DNA from: Achromobacter kerstersii | GTDB lineage: Bacteria > Pseudomonadota > Gammaproteobacteria > Burkholderiales > Burkholderiaceae_B | Direction: 5' to 3' | Assembly: GCF_902859595.1 (NCBI RefSeq) | Contig: NZ_CADIJQ010000014.1 | Coordinates: 47,836 to 111,835 of the forward strand | DNA: 64,000 bases | Part shown: positions 43,694-52,028 of the stretch, one piece after another | Position numbering within the stretch: the stretch's first letter is position 1 | How the letters are laid out: every line of letters starts with the position of its first letter | Program-made: the position numbers and the translations under genes | The notes under the pieces: generated by a model | The model's input: the letters and a program-made list of their open reading frames with translations, nothing else | Told to the model about the DNA's origin: nothing | Databases searched by the model: none

Positions 43694-45113
43694 GACGGTC
43701 ATTCCGAAAATGCCCCGGCAAGAGGATGACGGCATTCAACCCGCCGCCCACACGGTTGCTCAGGCTGAGTGTGCCTTGATGGATATCGACGACGCGCTTG
43801 ATGATGGACAGGCCCAGTCCGGCGCCAGGCGTGCGGGGGTTGGGGCCGCGCGCAAAGCGTTCAAAGGCCGTGTGGGCCATCGCGGGCGGGATGCCCGGCC
43901 CCTGGTCGGCGACGGTGATGCGCCAGCCCCCGTCATGGGCGTCAAGCGTGACGTCGATATGGCCGTCGTCGTTGGCGCCATGGCGCAAGGCGTTGTCGAT
44001 CAGGTTCTTGAAGGCCTCGCGCAGCATCAGGCTGTCGCCCAGCACGTGGGGCGCTTGCGCGGGCGCATCTTCGGGCGAGACGGCTGGCAGATGCAGGCGC
44101 ACGTCGGGTTGCGGGTCGGCTTGCGGCACGGTGTCGTACACGGCCTGGCTCAGCAGCTCGGCCAGATTCACCGGTTGGAATTGTTTGACGTTGCTGCGGT
44201 GAATGACGCTGGCGTCGCTAAGCAGCTGGTTGACGAGCCGGGATAATTTCTCGGCGTTGCGCAACACGGCGACCAGGCTGCGGCGCTGTTCGGCGGGGTC
44301 GTCTTCGTCCAGCGCGACTTCCATCTGCGCGTGCAACGCCGCCAGCGGCGTACGCAACTGATGCGCGGCTTCGGCAATGAACAGGCGCAGCGTGTCCAGG
44401 TTCTCGGACAGGCGGGCCATGAAGCCATCCAGCGAATGCACCAGCGTGTCCAGCTCTTCCGGTACGGGCGCGGCGATGGGGTGCAGGTCCGAGGCGCTAC
44501 GCGTGGCCAGCTCGCGTTCGATGCGTTGGATGGGCGACAGCGACCGGCGCAGCCCCCAATACGCTAGCGCCAGCGCGGCGGCAGCGAAGGCGATCAGCGT
44601 CAGCGTGCCTTGCCAAAGAATGCTGTCGGCCAAGGCATTGCGGGCTTCGCGGGTTTGCGCCACCTGGATGATGGCCGCTTCGGCGTTGCGGGGGCCGGCG
44701 ATCTTGCGTTCCATCCACGCGATGCGGACGGGCGCGCCTTGGTAGGTGGCGGTGTAAAGCTGGGGCGTATCGGCGGCATCTGCCTGCGCGCGCGCCGGGG
44801 GCGGCAGGTCGGCATATCCGGAAATTTCTGCGCCGTCGGCGGCGGCGACGCGGTAGAACACGCGGTCGCGCGGGGCTTGTTCCAGCAGCGCCAAGGCGGC
44901 GTAGGGCATGTCCATCTGCCATTCGCCCTGCACCAGTTGCAGGCTGTCGGCCATGGACAGGACCGAGGCGCGCAGCAACTGGTCGTAGGTGGTGTCGGCC
45001 GTTTGCTGGGCGTACCCGCGCACCAGCAGAAAAATCGCGCCCAGCCCCACGGCGAACAGCGCCAGCAGCATGGTGAGCAGACGGCGGCGGACGGAGATGC
45101 GGCCCAACTGCAC
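43686..45113 (-). CDS. TctE-like sensor histidine kinase
   Basis: A 475-residue inner-membrane kinase. Two membrane helices flank a periplasmic 2CSK_N sensor (LLRASVLSMADSLQLVQGEWQMDMPYAALALLE...RVFYRVAAADGAEISGYADLP), the TctE type that senses tricarboxylates. HAMP follows, then the phospho-acceptor histidine (EAAHQLRTPLAAL), N-box NLIDNALRHG and G-box DQGPGIPP. I place the start at a GTG (45113) five bases past the regulator stop; the frame is open to ATGs at 45161-45209, but that part is antiphase translation of the regulator's repeat tail. Confidence 0.9.
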   Translation of the reverse strand: MQLGRISVRRRLLTMLLALFAVGLGAIFLLVRGYAQQTADTTYDQLLRASVLSMADSLQLVQGEWQMDMPYAALALLEQAPRDRVFYRVAAADGAEISGYADLPPPARAQADAADTPQLYTATYQGAPVRIAWMERKIAGPRNAEAAIIQVAQTREARNALADSILWQGTLTLIAFAAAALALAYWGLRRSLSPIQRIERELATRSASDLHPIAAPVPEELDTLVHSLDGFMARLSENLDTLRLFIAEAAHQLRTPLAALHAQMEVALDEDDPAEQRRSLVAVLRNAEKLSRLVNQLLSDASVIHRSNVKQFQPVNLAELLSQAVYDTVPQADPQPDVRLHLPAVSPEDAPAQAPHVLGDSLMLREAFKNLIDNALRHGANDDGHIDVTLDAHDGGWRITVADQGPGIPPAMAHTAFERFARGPNPRTPGAGLGLSIIKRVVDIHQGTLSLSNRVGGGLNAVILLPGHFRNDRHA

Positions 45114-45117
45114 GGGA

Positions 45118-45882
45118 TTAGTCCGGCGTCTTGGCCGGCGCGCCGTCGTGCGCCCGGGCATCAGCGCCGTCGTTTGCCCGGGCATCAGCGCGGTCATCAG
45201 CGCGGTCATTGGCGCGGTCGGTGGACGTCAGCAGGTAACCCGTGCCGCGCTGCGTTTCAATGCGCAGCGGGGAGCCTTCCAGCTTGCGGCGCAGCCGGGC
45301 GATGTAGACCTCGATGGCGTTGGGCGCGGCGTCGTCATCGAAGGCGAACAGCTTGTTGGCGATCTCGGTCTTGCTGACGGCCCGGTTCATGCCGGCCAGC
45401 AGGATTTCCAGCAGGCTGTATTCGCGCTTGGGCAAGTCGATGCGTTGACCCGCCAGCGACACATGCCGCGCGGCGCTGTCGATGACCAGGTCTCCAAAGC
45501 GCTGCACACCGGTGGCTTGTGCGATTGGCCGGCGCAGCAGGGCGCGGCAGCGCGCCTCAAGCTCGCGAAAGTCAAAGGGTTTGGCCAGATAGTCATCGGC
45601 GCCGGTATCCAGGGCATGGACGCGGTCTTCGATGTCAATGCGCGCAGTCAGCGCCAGCACGGGCGTCTTGCTGCCGCGATCACGCAGGCGGTGCAGGATG
45701 TCAAAGCCAGACATGCGCGGCAGCCCGATGTCCAGGATGACGAGATCAAACGTCTCGTATTGCAGCACGCCGTCGGCGCTCAGGCCGTCGTTTTGAAGGT
45801 CCACCGCGTGGCCGAGACGGCGCAGCCGGCGGACGAGGGCGTCGGCCAGATCCTCGTCGTCTTCAATTACCAGGATGCGCAT
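45118..45882 (-). CDS. TctD/OmpR-family response regulator
   Basis: A 254-residue regulator. The receiver domain (MRILVIEDDEDLADALVRRL; phospho-Asp in DLVILDIGLPRMSG; switch Lys in YLAKPFDF) is followed by an OmpR-type winged helix (EYSLLEILLAGMNRAVSKTEIA...NAIEVYIARLRRKL...RGTGYLL). The last 32 residues are an unusual charged repeat (DRANDRADDRADARANDGADAR). It pairs with the downstream kinase and is divergent from the citrate transporter gene, its probable target. Confidence 0.92.
   Translation of the reverse strand: MRILVIEDDEDLADALVRRLRRLGHAVDLQNDGLSADGVLQYETFDLVILDIGLPRMSGFDILHRLRDRGSKTPVLALTARIDIEDRVHALDTGADDYLAKPFDFRELEARCRALLRRPIAQATGVQRFGDLVIDSAARHVSLAGQRIDLPKREYSLLEILLAGMNRAVSKTEIANKLFAFDDDAAPNAIEVYIARLRRKLEGSPLRIETQRGTGYLLTSTDRANDRADDRADARANDGADARAHDGAPAKTPD
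45150..45222. repeat. 12-bp tandem repeat at the regulator 3' end
   Basis: Units of about 12 bp (CAGCGCGGTCAT on the plus strand), plus two longer copies containing GCCCGGGCATCAGCGC, encode the Arg/Asp/Ala tail of the response regulator and also supply the alternative upstream start codons of the kinase. Confidence 0.85.
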
Positions 45883-45906
45883 CTGGCGATTGTAGCTGCG
45901 TCCAAA

Positions 45907-45931
45907 TCTGGAAAAAACGACAGGTTCCAGA
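45907..45931. promoter_or_regulatory. inverted repeat, candidate response-regulator site
   Basis: TCTGGAA (45907-45913) and TTCCAGA (45925-45931) form an inverted repeat between the divergent regulator and citrate transporter genes. A second short palindrome CGACTAGTCG (45995-46004) sits just before the transporter RBS. Confidence 0.45.
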
Positions 45932-46017
45932 CAGCTTTTATTTCTAGTCTTCGGCACCGGCCTTCCTTGCTGAAGGCGGCGCCACACATAACAACGACTA
46001 GTCGGAGATACCCCCTC

Positions 46018-47358
46018 ATGCTACTGACCCTGCTTGGCTTCGGCATGGTGATCACGTTCATGACGCTGATCATGACCAAGCGCCTGTCGCCGTTGGTCGC
46101 CCTTATCCTTGTCCCCATTATTTTTGCGCTGCTGGGCGGCTTTGGCGCCGGCATCGACAAGATGATGCTGGACGGCATCCGCAAGATTGCGCCCACGGGC
46201 GTGATGCTGATGTTCGCCATCCTGTACTTCGGGGTGATGATCGACGCCGGCCTGTTTGACCCCATCGTGGGCCGCATTCTGCGCGCGGTGAAGGGCGATC
46301 CCTTGAAAATCGTGGTTGGCACGACCGTGCTGGCGCTGGTGATTTCCCTGGACGGCGACGGCTCCACCACCTACATGATCGTGGTGGCCTCGATGCTGCC
46401 GCTGTATCGCCGCCTGAAGATGAACGCGCTGTCGATGACCTGCCTGGCGATGCTGGCCAGCGGCATCATGAACCTGACCCCGTGGGGCGGGCCGACGGCG
46501 CGCGCCGCCAGCGCGCTGCACGTGGATGCGGGCGATATTTTCATTCCGCTGGTGCCGGTGATGGGCGTGGCCATCGTGTCCCTGCTGATCCTGGCGTTCT
46601 TCCTGGGCCTGCGTGAGCGCCGCCGTTTGGGCGTGCTGTCGTTGCCGGATGGCGCATCGCTGCACGCGGGCTACGACGAAGACGGCCCCAAGAACCTGCC
46701 CGAGATCGAAGTCGACCACGACTTGCGCCGCCCCAAGCTGCTGTGGGTGAACGCCGGCCTGACGCTGGCGCTGATGGTCAGCCTGGTGATGGGCATTCTG
46801 CCGCTGCCGGTGCTGTTCATGATTGCGTTTGCCGTCGCCCTGATCATCAACTATCCGAACCTGGCCGAACAACGCCGCCGCGTCGCGCAGCATGCGGGCA
46901 ACGTGTTGTCGGTGGTGTCGCTGATTTTCGCGGCGGGCATCTTCACGGGCATCTTGTCCGGCACGGGCATGGTGGAAGCCATGTCGCGCAGCCTGCTTGC
47001 GGTGATCCCGGACGCGATGGGCCCGTATCTGGCCGGCATCACCGCGCTGGTCAGCCTGCCGTTCACGTTCTTCATGTCGAACGACGCCTTTTACTTTGGC
47101 GTGCTGCCGATCTTGAGCGAAGCCGCACAGGGCTACGGCATTTCGCCGGTGGAAATGGCGCGCGCATCGCTGATCGGGCAGCCGGTGCACCTGCTCAGCC
47201 CGCTCGTGCCGTCCACGTATCTGCTGGTGGGTCTGGCGGGCGTGGAGTTCGGCGACCACCAGCGCTATGCGCTGAAGTGGGCCACCATGGTCTGCATGGT
47301 GATGCTGCTGGCCGCCCTGGCGTTTGGCCTGTTCCCCCTGGTTGGGGCGGTGGGTTGA
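46018..47358 (+). CDS. CitMHS-family citrate/metal-citrate transporter
   Basis: A 446-residue inner-membrane symporter of the CitMHS family, which imports citrate complexed with divalent metal together with protons. About 12 hydrophobic segments are visible. Family marks are SLDGDGSTTYMIVVASMLPLYRRLKM, GIMNLTPWGGPTARAASAL and SLPFTFFMSNDAFYFGVLPILSEAA. The start at 46018 follows CGGAGA. It is divergent from the TctD/TctE-like genes, a layout known for citrate-induced transporters. Confidence 0.94.
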   Translation: MLLTLLGFGMVITFMTLIMTKRLSPLVALILVPIIFALLGGFGAGIDKMMLDGIRKIAPTGVMLMFAILYFGVMIDAGLFDPIVGRILRAVKGDPLKIVVGTTVLALVISLDGDGSTTYMIVVASMLPLYRRLKMNALSMTCLAMLASGIMNLTPWGGPTARAASALHVDAGDIFIPLVPVMGVAIVSLLILAFFLGLRERRRLGVLSLPDGASLHAGYDEDGPKNLPEIEVDHDLRRPKLLWVNAGLTLALMVSLVMGILPLPVLFMIAFAVALIINYPNLAEQRRRVAQHAGNVLSVVSLIFAAGIFTGILSGTGMVEAMSRSLLAVIPDAMGPYLAGITALVSLPFTFFMSNDAFYFGVLPILSEAAQGYGISPVEMARASLIGQPVHLLSPLVPSTYLLVGLAGVEFGDHQRYALKWATMVCMVMLLAALAFGLFPLVGAVG

Positions 47359-47430
47359 CGGCCCCTTTGAATTGAAGGGTTCGGTGGGTTGATCCGCGGC
47401 GCGTGCCGCACATCTGAATAAGGAATGGTC

Positions 47431-48171
47431 ATGGCTTTACGTATCGCGTATGTCACCAGCGGAATGGGCCACACGGGCACCGCGATCTGCCAGGCGCTGC
47501 ATCACACCGGCCACCGTGTGGTGGCGGGCTGCGGCCCGCGCTCATCGCGCCGCGATAGCTGGCTGAAGGAACAGAAATCGCTGGGCTACGACTTCGTGGC
47601 GTCCGAAGGTGACGCCACGGATTGGGCGTCGACCGAGGCCGCGTTCGCCAAGGTGCGCCGTGAAGTGGGCGACATCGACGTGCTGGTCAACAACGCCGGG
47701 TCGATGCTGGACATGCGCTTTCGCCAGATGGCGTATGCCGACTGGTCGGCCGTGCTGCGCAGCAACCTGGACACGCTGTTCAACAGCACCAAGCAAGTCG
47801 TCGACAGCATGGCCGACCGGGGCTGGGGCCGCATCATCAACATTGGTTCCGTCGCCGCCGAAAAGGGCCAGATCGGCCAGATCAACTACGCCACGGCCAA
47901 GGGCGCGGTGATCGGCTTCACGCGGTCGCTGGCGCAGGAAGTGGCGGCGCGCGGCGTGACGGTAAACCTGGTGTCGCCCGGCTTCATCGCGGACGACACC
48001 GTGAAGGCGTTCCCGCCCGCGCTGCTGGACCGCATCATCGAAAGCGTGCCGGTCGGACGCTTGGGCACGGCGAAAGACTTGGCTGGGCTGTGCGCCTGGC
48101 TTGCATCCGATGACGCGGCTTTTGTCACGGGCGCCAACTACGCCATCAATGGTGGCGTGTACATGAGCTGA
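47431..48171 (+). CDS. acetoacetyl-CoA reductase-like SDR (PhaB family)
   Basis: A 246-residue short-chain dehydrogenase closely resembling PhaB, which reduces acetoacetyl-CoA to 3-hydroxybutyryl-CoA with NADPH for polyhydroxybutyrate. Catalytic Ser, Tyr and Lys lie in GRIINIGSVAAEKGQIGQINYATAKGAVIGFT. VVAGCGPRSSRRDSWL is a PhaB-specific NADPH loop. The nucleotide motif is TSGMGHTGTAI rather than the usual TGGxxGIG. The ATG at 47431 (AAGGA six bases upstream) is preferred to 47425. No other PHB gene is adjacent. Confidence 0.9.
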   Translation: MALRIAYVTSGMGHTGTAICQALHHTGHRVVAGCGPRSSRRDSWLKEQKSLGYDFVASEGDATDWASTEAAFAKVRREVGDIDVLVNNAGSMLDMRFRQMAYADWSAVLRSNLDTLFNSTKQVVDSMADRGWGRIINIGSVAAEKGQIGQINYATAKGAVIGFTRSLAQEVAARGVTVNLVSPGFIADDTVKAFPPALLDRIIESVPVGRLGTAKDLAGLCAWLASDDAAFVTGANYAINGGVYMS

Positions 48172-48204
48172 GCTCGTGCGCTGACGCTTGAGCGGCCTGC
48201 GCGC

Positions 48205-48609
48205 CTAGTGCGCGCGGCTTTTCAGAAAATCTGGAATGGACGTGGCGGTGCGCTTGCTATCGGCCAGCCACTCCACGCGCCACTCGGTGATGCGCTCGGC
48301 GATGACGTGTTCAAAGACGCCCGGTGTGGGTTCGTTGATGGATTCAAACTGCCGCACCAGCACAAGCGGCTGCTCGGCCCCTGGCGTGTCTTCGGCGCAC
48401 TCGGCGGCTTCTTCGAAGGTGGCGAAGGCGTAGTAATAGTCATCACCTTCGTGTAAGTCTTCGCCGCCCGCGTGAGGGTGAACCCACACGCGGTATTCCA
48501 ACACATCGTCATAGAAATACCCGCCGCCGGATTTGGTCAGGGCGGGGTATTCGCCAACCTGGGCGGGGTCGATGGCGATGGGGTGGGAGGAGGATGCAGA
48601 TGACGTCAT
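48205..48609 (-). CDS. conserved protein of unknown function
   Basis: A 134-residue soluble protein rich in aromatic and acidic residues. The stretch YPALTKSGGGYFYDDVLEYRVWVHP followed by YYYAFATFEEAAECAEDTPGAEQPLVLV looks like a conserved family present in beta- and gammaproteobacteria, sometimes fused to acetyltransferases. No function is known to me. It converges on the PhaB-like gene. Confidence 0.72.
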   Translation of the reverse strand: MTSSASSSHPIAIDPAQVGEYPALTKSGGGYFYDDVLEYRVWVHPHAGGEDLHEGDDYYYAFATFEEAAECAEDTPGAEQPLVLVRQFESINEPTPGVFEHVIAERITEWRVEWLADSKRTATSIPDFLKSRAH

Positions 48610-48680
48610 GGTGCAGAGTGAGTAGGAAGTTAACCGTGTCGGGACGGCCGGGGCGCTACCTTATCCGACAAACGACGCGG

Positions 48681-49073
48681 CTAGTGCGTCAACGCCAGAT
48701 GCGCGATGTAGCCGGACCGGCTTTCGCCGGCCGCGCGGGCTTTCGCGTCGATTCGGGCGAGTATGCGCCGGGGCAAACTGATATTGACGCGCTCGATGGT
48801 GTCGTCCATGACGGCAGGGTCTATTTCCACGATGGCCCAGATCCAGCCTGTGAATTCTGGATTCGCTTGATGAGCCGCGATGCCGCTGGGCGGCGGCACG
48901 GGCGCGCCGCTATCTAACGCGGCTTCAATCCAGAGCTCTATCGCTTCTTTCGTGTTTTCGATGGCTTCATCAATGCCCGAATCGGATGCTGAAAAGCAAC
49001 CGGGCAGATCCGGAACGACAACGCCCCATGCTTGCGTGTCGCTGCCGGGCTCTATGGCGATGGGGTATTTCAT
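48681..49073 (-). CDS. hicB: HicB-family antitoxin
   Basis: A 130-residue antitoxin. The N-terminal half is the degraded RNase H-like HicB fold (YPIAIEPGSDTQAWGVVVPDLPGCFSASDSGIDEAIENTKEAIELW). The C-terminal 45 residues form a ribbon-helix-helix DNA-binding domain (ERVNISLPRRILARIDAKARAAGESRSGYIAHLAL). It neutralises HicA and represses the operon. It lies 51 bases downstream of hicA. Confidence 0.93.
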   Translation of the reverse strand: MKYPIAIEPGSDTQAWGVVVPDLPGCFSASDSGIDEAIENTKEAIELWIEAALDSGAPVPPPSGIAAHQANPEFTGWIWAIVEIDPAVMDDTIERVNISLPRRILARIDAKARAAGESRSGYIAHLALTH

Positions 49074-49124
49074 GAGTTTCCTTGGTAAGCCGTGAGCGGA
49101 CCAATAGATATGGCGGTGACCGAT

Positions 49125-49307
49125 CTACTTCAGACCAGCTTGGGTCAACAACTTGGTGACCAAGCCGATTCCAAGGTCCTTCTTTGGATGGGGCACGCTG
49201 AGATGCCCAGGCTTTTCCGGGTGGACGTAGATGTGATGCGAGCCTCTCGCATTTCGGTAAACCCAGCCTGCTTGGCGGAGCTGTCTGATGAGTTCTCGGC
49301 TGTCCAT
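49125..49307 (-). CDS. hicA: HicA-family mRNA interferase toxin
   Basis: A 60-residue toxin with a dsRNA-binding-like fold: MDSRELIRQLRQAGW, then the catalytic-histidine motif ARGSHHIYVHPEK and the end PHPKKDLGIGLVTKLLTQAGL. Family members cut mRNA and tmRNA. The ATG at 49307 directly abuts the palindromic operator; an upstream in-frame start at 49325 would place the operator inside the gene and is less likely. Confidence 0.92.
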   Translation of the reverse strand: MDSRELIRQLRQAGWVYRNARGSHHIYVHPEKPGHLSVPHPKKDLGIGLVTKLLTQAGLK

Positions 49308-49326
49308 GATGTGTACCATACACATC
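49308..49326. promoter_or_regulatory. palindromic hicAB operator
   Basis: Perfect 8-bp arms GATGTGTA (49308-49315) and TACACATC (49319-49326) around CCA, immediately before the hicA ATG. The HicB ribbon-helix-helix domain is the expected ligand. Confidence 0.72.
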
Positions 49327-49426
49327 GCACAAATGAAAAGGGTCTGCCGCGGGAATAATCAGACCAAAAGATGGCACGCCCTTATGCAAAAATGCACCCG
49401 TTTTCGAATTTCAACAGGAGCGGTTC

Positions 49427-49777
49427 ATGCAGACTACGTGGCGAGCGGTGGCGGGGGTGATCGCAGGGGTGGCCTTGGTGGGGCTTGCCGGCTGCGGGAA
49501 GAAAAATGAGTACCCCGAGAGCATTCGCCTTGTGACGTATAGCTCGTGCGTGGAAGGCTTCAAGAAAAGCGCGGGTGCGCGGCCGGACGTGGATACGCGC
49601 TCTGCCATGTATTGCCAATGCGTGCTGGACGGCTTGCAGAAGACGGTGGTGCTCAAGGACTACACCGCCTATGACCGGATGCTGGTCACCAACGAAAAAG
49701 GCCCGGAGCGCGACCGCATCGAAGCGCTGGTCAACGGCGTCGTCAATATGTGCGTGTCGGAGCAGTTAAAAAAATAG
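49427..49777 (+). CDS. small lipoprotein
   Basis: A 116-residue lipoprotein with a signal sequence and lipobox VGLAGC (Cys23). The mature part has four further cysteines (SSCVEGF, YCQCVLDGL, MCVSEQ) that could pair. Patterns CVEGFKKSAG and YCQCVLDGLQKT resemble short periplasmic proteins of unknown role. It is followed directly by the hexamer repeat tract. Confidence 0.75.
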   Translation: MQTTWRAVAGVIAGVALVGLAGCGKKNEYPESIRLVTYSSCVEGFKKSAGARPDVDTRSAMYCQCVLDGLQKTVVLKDYTAYDRMLVTNEKGPERDRIEALVNGVVNMCVSEQLKK

Positions 49778-49790
49778 GGTGGCGTTGCCG

Positions 49791-49921
49791 GAGCCTGAGC
49801 CTGAGCCTGAGCCGGAACCGGAACCGGAACCGGAACCGGAACCTGAGCTGCAGCTGCGCCTGGAGCTGCGCCTGGAGCTGGAGCTGGAGCTGGAGCTGGA
49901 GCTGGAGCTGGAACTGGAACC
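49791..49921. repeat. 131-bp hexanucleotide repeat tract
   Basis: Successive blocks of 6-bp units: GCCTGA (about three), ACCGGA (about five), then GGAGCT (about seven) with a short CAGCTGCGCC interruption. It fills the gap between two convergent genes; all frames through it are open but none is convincingly coding. Confidence 0.93.
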
Positions 49922-49930
49922 CGGTGTGGC

Positions 49931-51283
49931 TCAGGTGCATTGCCATAGATGGCCGCTGACTCGGCAGCCGACGCACCAGAACGTGTAGTTGCAGCCGCCG
50001 CTGCCCCATAGCCATTCGCCGCCATCGGCTTGAGGCAATCCGGAATCCAGCTGCATGACGAAGTGCATGTCTTGCTGGCAGTCGGGGCAGGCGGGATAGT
50101 TGGCGGACTGAACCCAGCTTGGCGCGCCGCCCACGCGGTTCAGATTCTGCCTGCCGTTCGATTGGCCCCAATCCTGCCAGGCCCACCGTGACGGCGCGGT
50201 GAATAGCTGAACGTCGGCGTCCAGCAGCGCATCGGCGACATAGTCCGGGGCTAACGCATTTTCCAGGACTTGACTCGGGTGGGCGTGCGGGACGCCTTCC
50301 CCATCATGGCGATAGAACATCGCGCCATCGCTCTCCCACCCTTGGCATGACAGGCACGTGGCGACATCAAGCGGCGTGGCGCTGGCTATGCCGGCCACGG
50401 CGGGATCATCCAGGGATAGCAAGCGGTGCAGCGGCGCGTGACAATGCCCGCAGGTGCTGGGCAGTCGTCCGCCCATGCGCGCTTGGGTGACAGGCTCGGC
50501 GTTCGCGCCCCAAGTGGGATGCGCCTTTTGCACATCACGCCGCCATGTGGGCTGATCGGCCAGCATGGGTTTGCGCTGGCTGGCACTCAATTCGATATGC
50601 AAGGGGCGCTCTGAATGCAGGGCGCGTATGCCGCCATCCTGCGACGCGTAGCCGGCAAGGTGCAGCCATGATTGGGCCAGCGCGTCGGGGTTGGGGAACA
50701 GGCGCAACCATGCTTGCTGTACAGCTTTGGGCTGGCGCGACCGCAGCAACGCAATCGCGCGTGAGCGGCCCAGCGTGCCGTCGCTTACATCGTCTTCCAA
50801 GGTGGCGCACCAATCCGCCGACGTCGTGGCGTCGAGCGCGCGCCAAGCCTGATCTGCCAAATACTCGGGGCCGCCTTCGCCGGCATGCACGGCGCTCAGA
50901 TACGCGTTCCAATTGCTGGCGAAGACGTCGGGGTATTGCAAGGCGGCGGAATCCAGCACTTCGCAAAGCATGTCTGACCGGGCGCCTTGCCGGGCGCGTT
51001 GCCACGCCGAGTTGACGGTTGCGAGGTAGCTGTCGTCGTCCATCAGGTCGAGCGCGGCGTCAATGAACGTGGCGTGCTTCAGGTTGCGGTCCAAGGCTTG
51101 CACCACCAGGTCGCCCAACGCCTTCGGATCGTGCGCGCGCAGCTGCAGCATTTGCGCCATGGGGTCGTTGCCTTTCCAACCCAGGCGTTCGAAGGTGTCC
51201 AGAATCTCGGTGGCGGTTTGCATGAGCGGGGTCTGCATGAACGGGGTTTGCACCAGCGGGCGTTCGATGCTTGGGCTTTGCAT
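49931..51283 (-). CDS. conserved protein with C-terminal zinc-ribbon-like domain
   Basis: A 450-residue soluble protein. The N-terminal 20 residues are a repeat (VQTPFMQTPLMQT) from a 15-bp DNA repeat; the core may start at the Met at residue 21. Residues 30-250 are helical, HEAT-like in look. The C-terminal half has three CxxC-type pairs (CGHCHAPLH, CLSCQGW, CPDCQQDMHF) and a closing CVGCRVSGHLWQC, with AWQDWGQSNGRQNLNRVGGAPSWVQ recalling DUF1963-type proteins. Its function is unknown. Confidence 0.72.
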   Translation of the reverse strand: MQSPSIERPLVQTPFMQTPLMQTATEILDTFERLGWKGNDPMAQMLQLRAHDPKALGDLVVQALDRNLKHATFIDAALDLMDDDSYLATVNSAWQRARQGARSDMLCEVLDSAALQYPDVFASNWNAYLSAVHAGEGGPEYLADQAWRALDATTSADWCATLEDDVSDGTLGRSRAIALLRSRQPKAVQQAWLRLFPNPDALAQSWLHLAGYASQDGGIRALHSERPLHIELSASQRKPMLADQPTWRRDVQKAHPTWGANAEPVTQARMGGRLPSTCGHCHAPLHRLLSLDDPAVAGIASATPLDVATCLSCQGWESDGAMFYRHDGEGVPHAHPSQVLENALAPDYVADALLDADVQLFTAPSRWAWQDWGQSNGRQNLNRVGGAPSWVQSANYPACPDCQQDMHFVMQLDSGLPQADGGEWLWGSGGCNYTFWCVGCRVSGHLWQCT

Positions 51284-51293
51284 GAACGGGCCC
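51217..51293. repeat. 15-bp imperfect tandem repeat at a gene 5' end
   Basis: Four to five drifting 15-bp units (TTTGCATGAACGGGG and variants) encode the QTP-type N-terminal repeat of the zinc-ribbon-like protein. Confidence 0.75.
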
Positions 51294-51486
51294 TGAATAT
51301 TTTCAGGCGAGAGAATATCCGATCGTGTCTAGCGCCGGCGAAAACGGGTATCGCGACGATACCTGTCACAGTGGATTTCGAAACCGGCATGGCCTTAACA
51401 CGCGGTAACGCTTCGTCCTGATTGCGTTAAACCTGATCCCTAGAATGCGTGGCGTAGGCATGTGCCGTGCATTGAAAAGGTCTAAC

Positions 51487-51984
51487 GTGAAAAAGCAAAT
51501 CGTCTCTACTCTTTTGGTTGCCGTGATGGCAGCAAGCAGCGGTTTGGCCTATGCGCAACCCGATCGTGGCCCCGGCGGCCCTGGTGGCCCCGGCAGTCCC
51601 GGCGGTCCCGGCAATGGCCCTGGTAACAGCCATGGAAATGGCCACGACGACGCACCGGGCAAGGGGCCGAACCACGGCCAGAACAAGGGGCCGGGCAAGG
51701 GGCCGAATTATGGTCCTGGCCAGGGGCCGGGCCATGACGCCGGCCGTGGCCCAGGTCCGAAGCACGGCCATGGCTACGACCGCCCCGATCCCGCACCGTC
51801 GCGCTGGTCCAAAGGCGAACGCGTGCCGCAGCCGTATCGTGGTCCGCAGTACGTCATCAATGATTGGCGCGGTTACCACCTGAAGCAGCCGCCGCGCGGC
51901 TATCAGTGGATCAGCGTGGGCGCCGACTACTTCCTGATCGGCGTGGCCACAGGCATCGTGTTGGAATCAGTGTTTGATCGTTGA
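51487..51984 (+). CDS. RcnB-family periplasmic protein with Gly-Pro repeat
   Basis: A 165-residue exported protein. A signal peptide (1-25) precedes about 70 residues of collagen-like Gly-Pro/Gly-His repeats, then the RcnB domain (about 105-165: WSKGERVPQPYRGPQYVINDWRGYHLKQPPRGYQWISVGADYFLIGVATGIV). RcnB tunes nickel/cobalt export in E. coli, and the His/Asp-rich repeat could bind metals. The start is a GTG at 51487 with AAAGG upstream; the frame opens earlier without a good RBS. Confidence 0.85.
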   Translation: MKKQIVSTLLVAVMAASSGLAYAQPDRGPGGPGGPGSPGGPGNGPGNSHGNGHDDAPGKGPNHGQNKGPGKGPNYGPGQGPGHDAGRGPGPKHGHGYDRPDPAPSRWSKGERVPQPYRGPQYVINDWRGYHLKQPPRGYQWISVGADYFLIGVATGIVLESVFDR

Positions 51985-52028
51985 TTGCAGGCGCGAGCGC
52001 CCGCGCGAAGTGCTGCGGGAGTCCGGCT

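Noticed and set aside
45113..45209. Extended kinase N-terminus starting at 45209
   Set aside because: It would overlap the regulator repeat tail in another frame without an RBS; a GTG at 45113 gives the usual kinase N-terminus.
49669..50025. Repeat tract as a coding Pro-Ala or Glu-Leu protein
   Set aside because: All frames are open only because 6-bp units contain no stops; no RBS or conserved domain adjoins, and real genes end on both sides.
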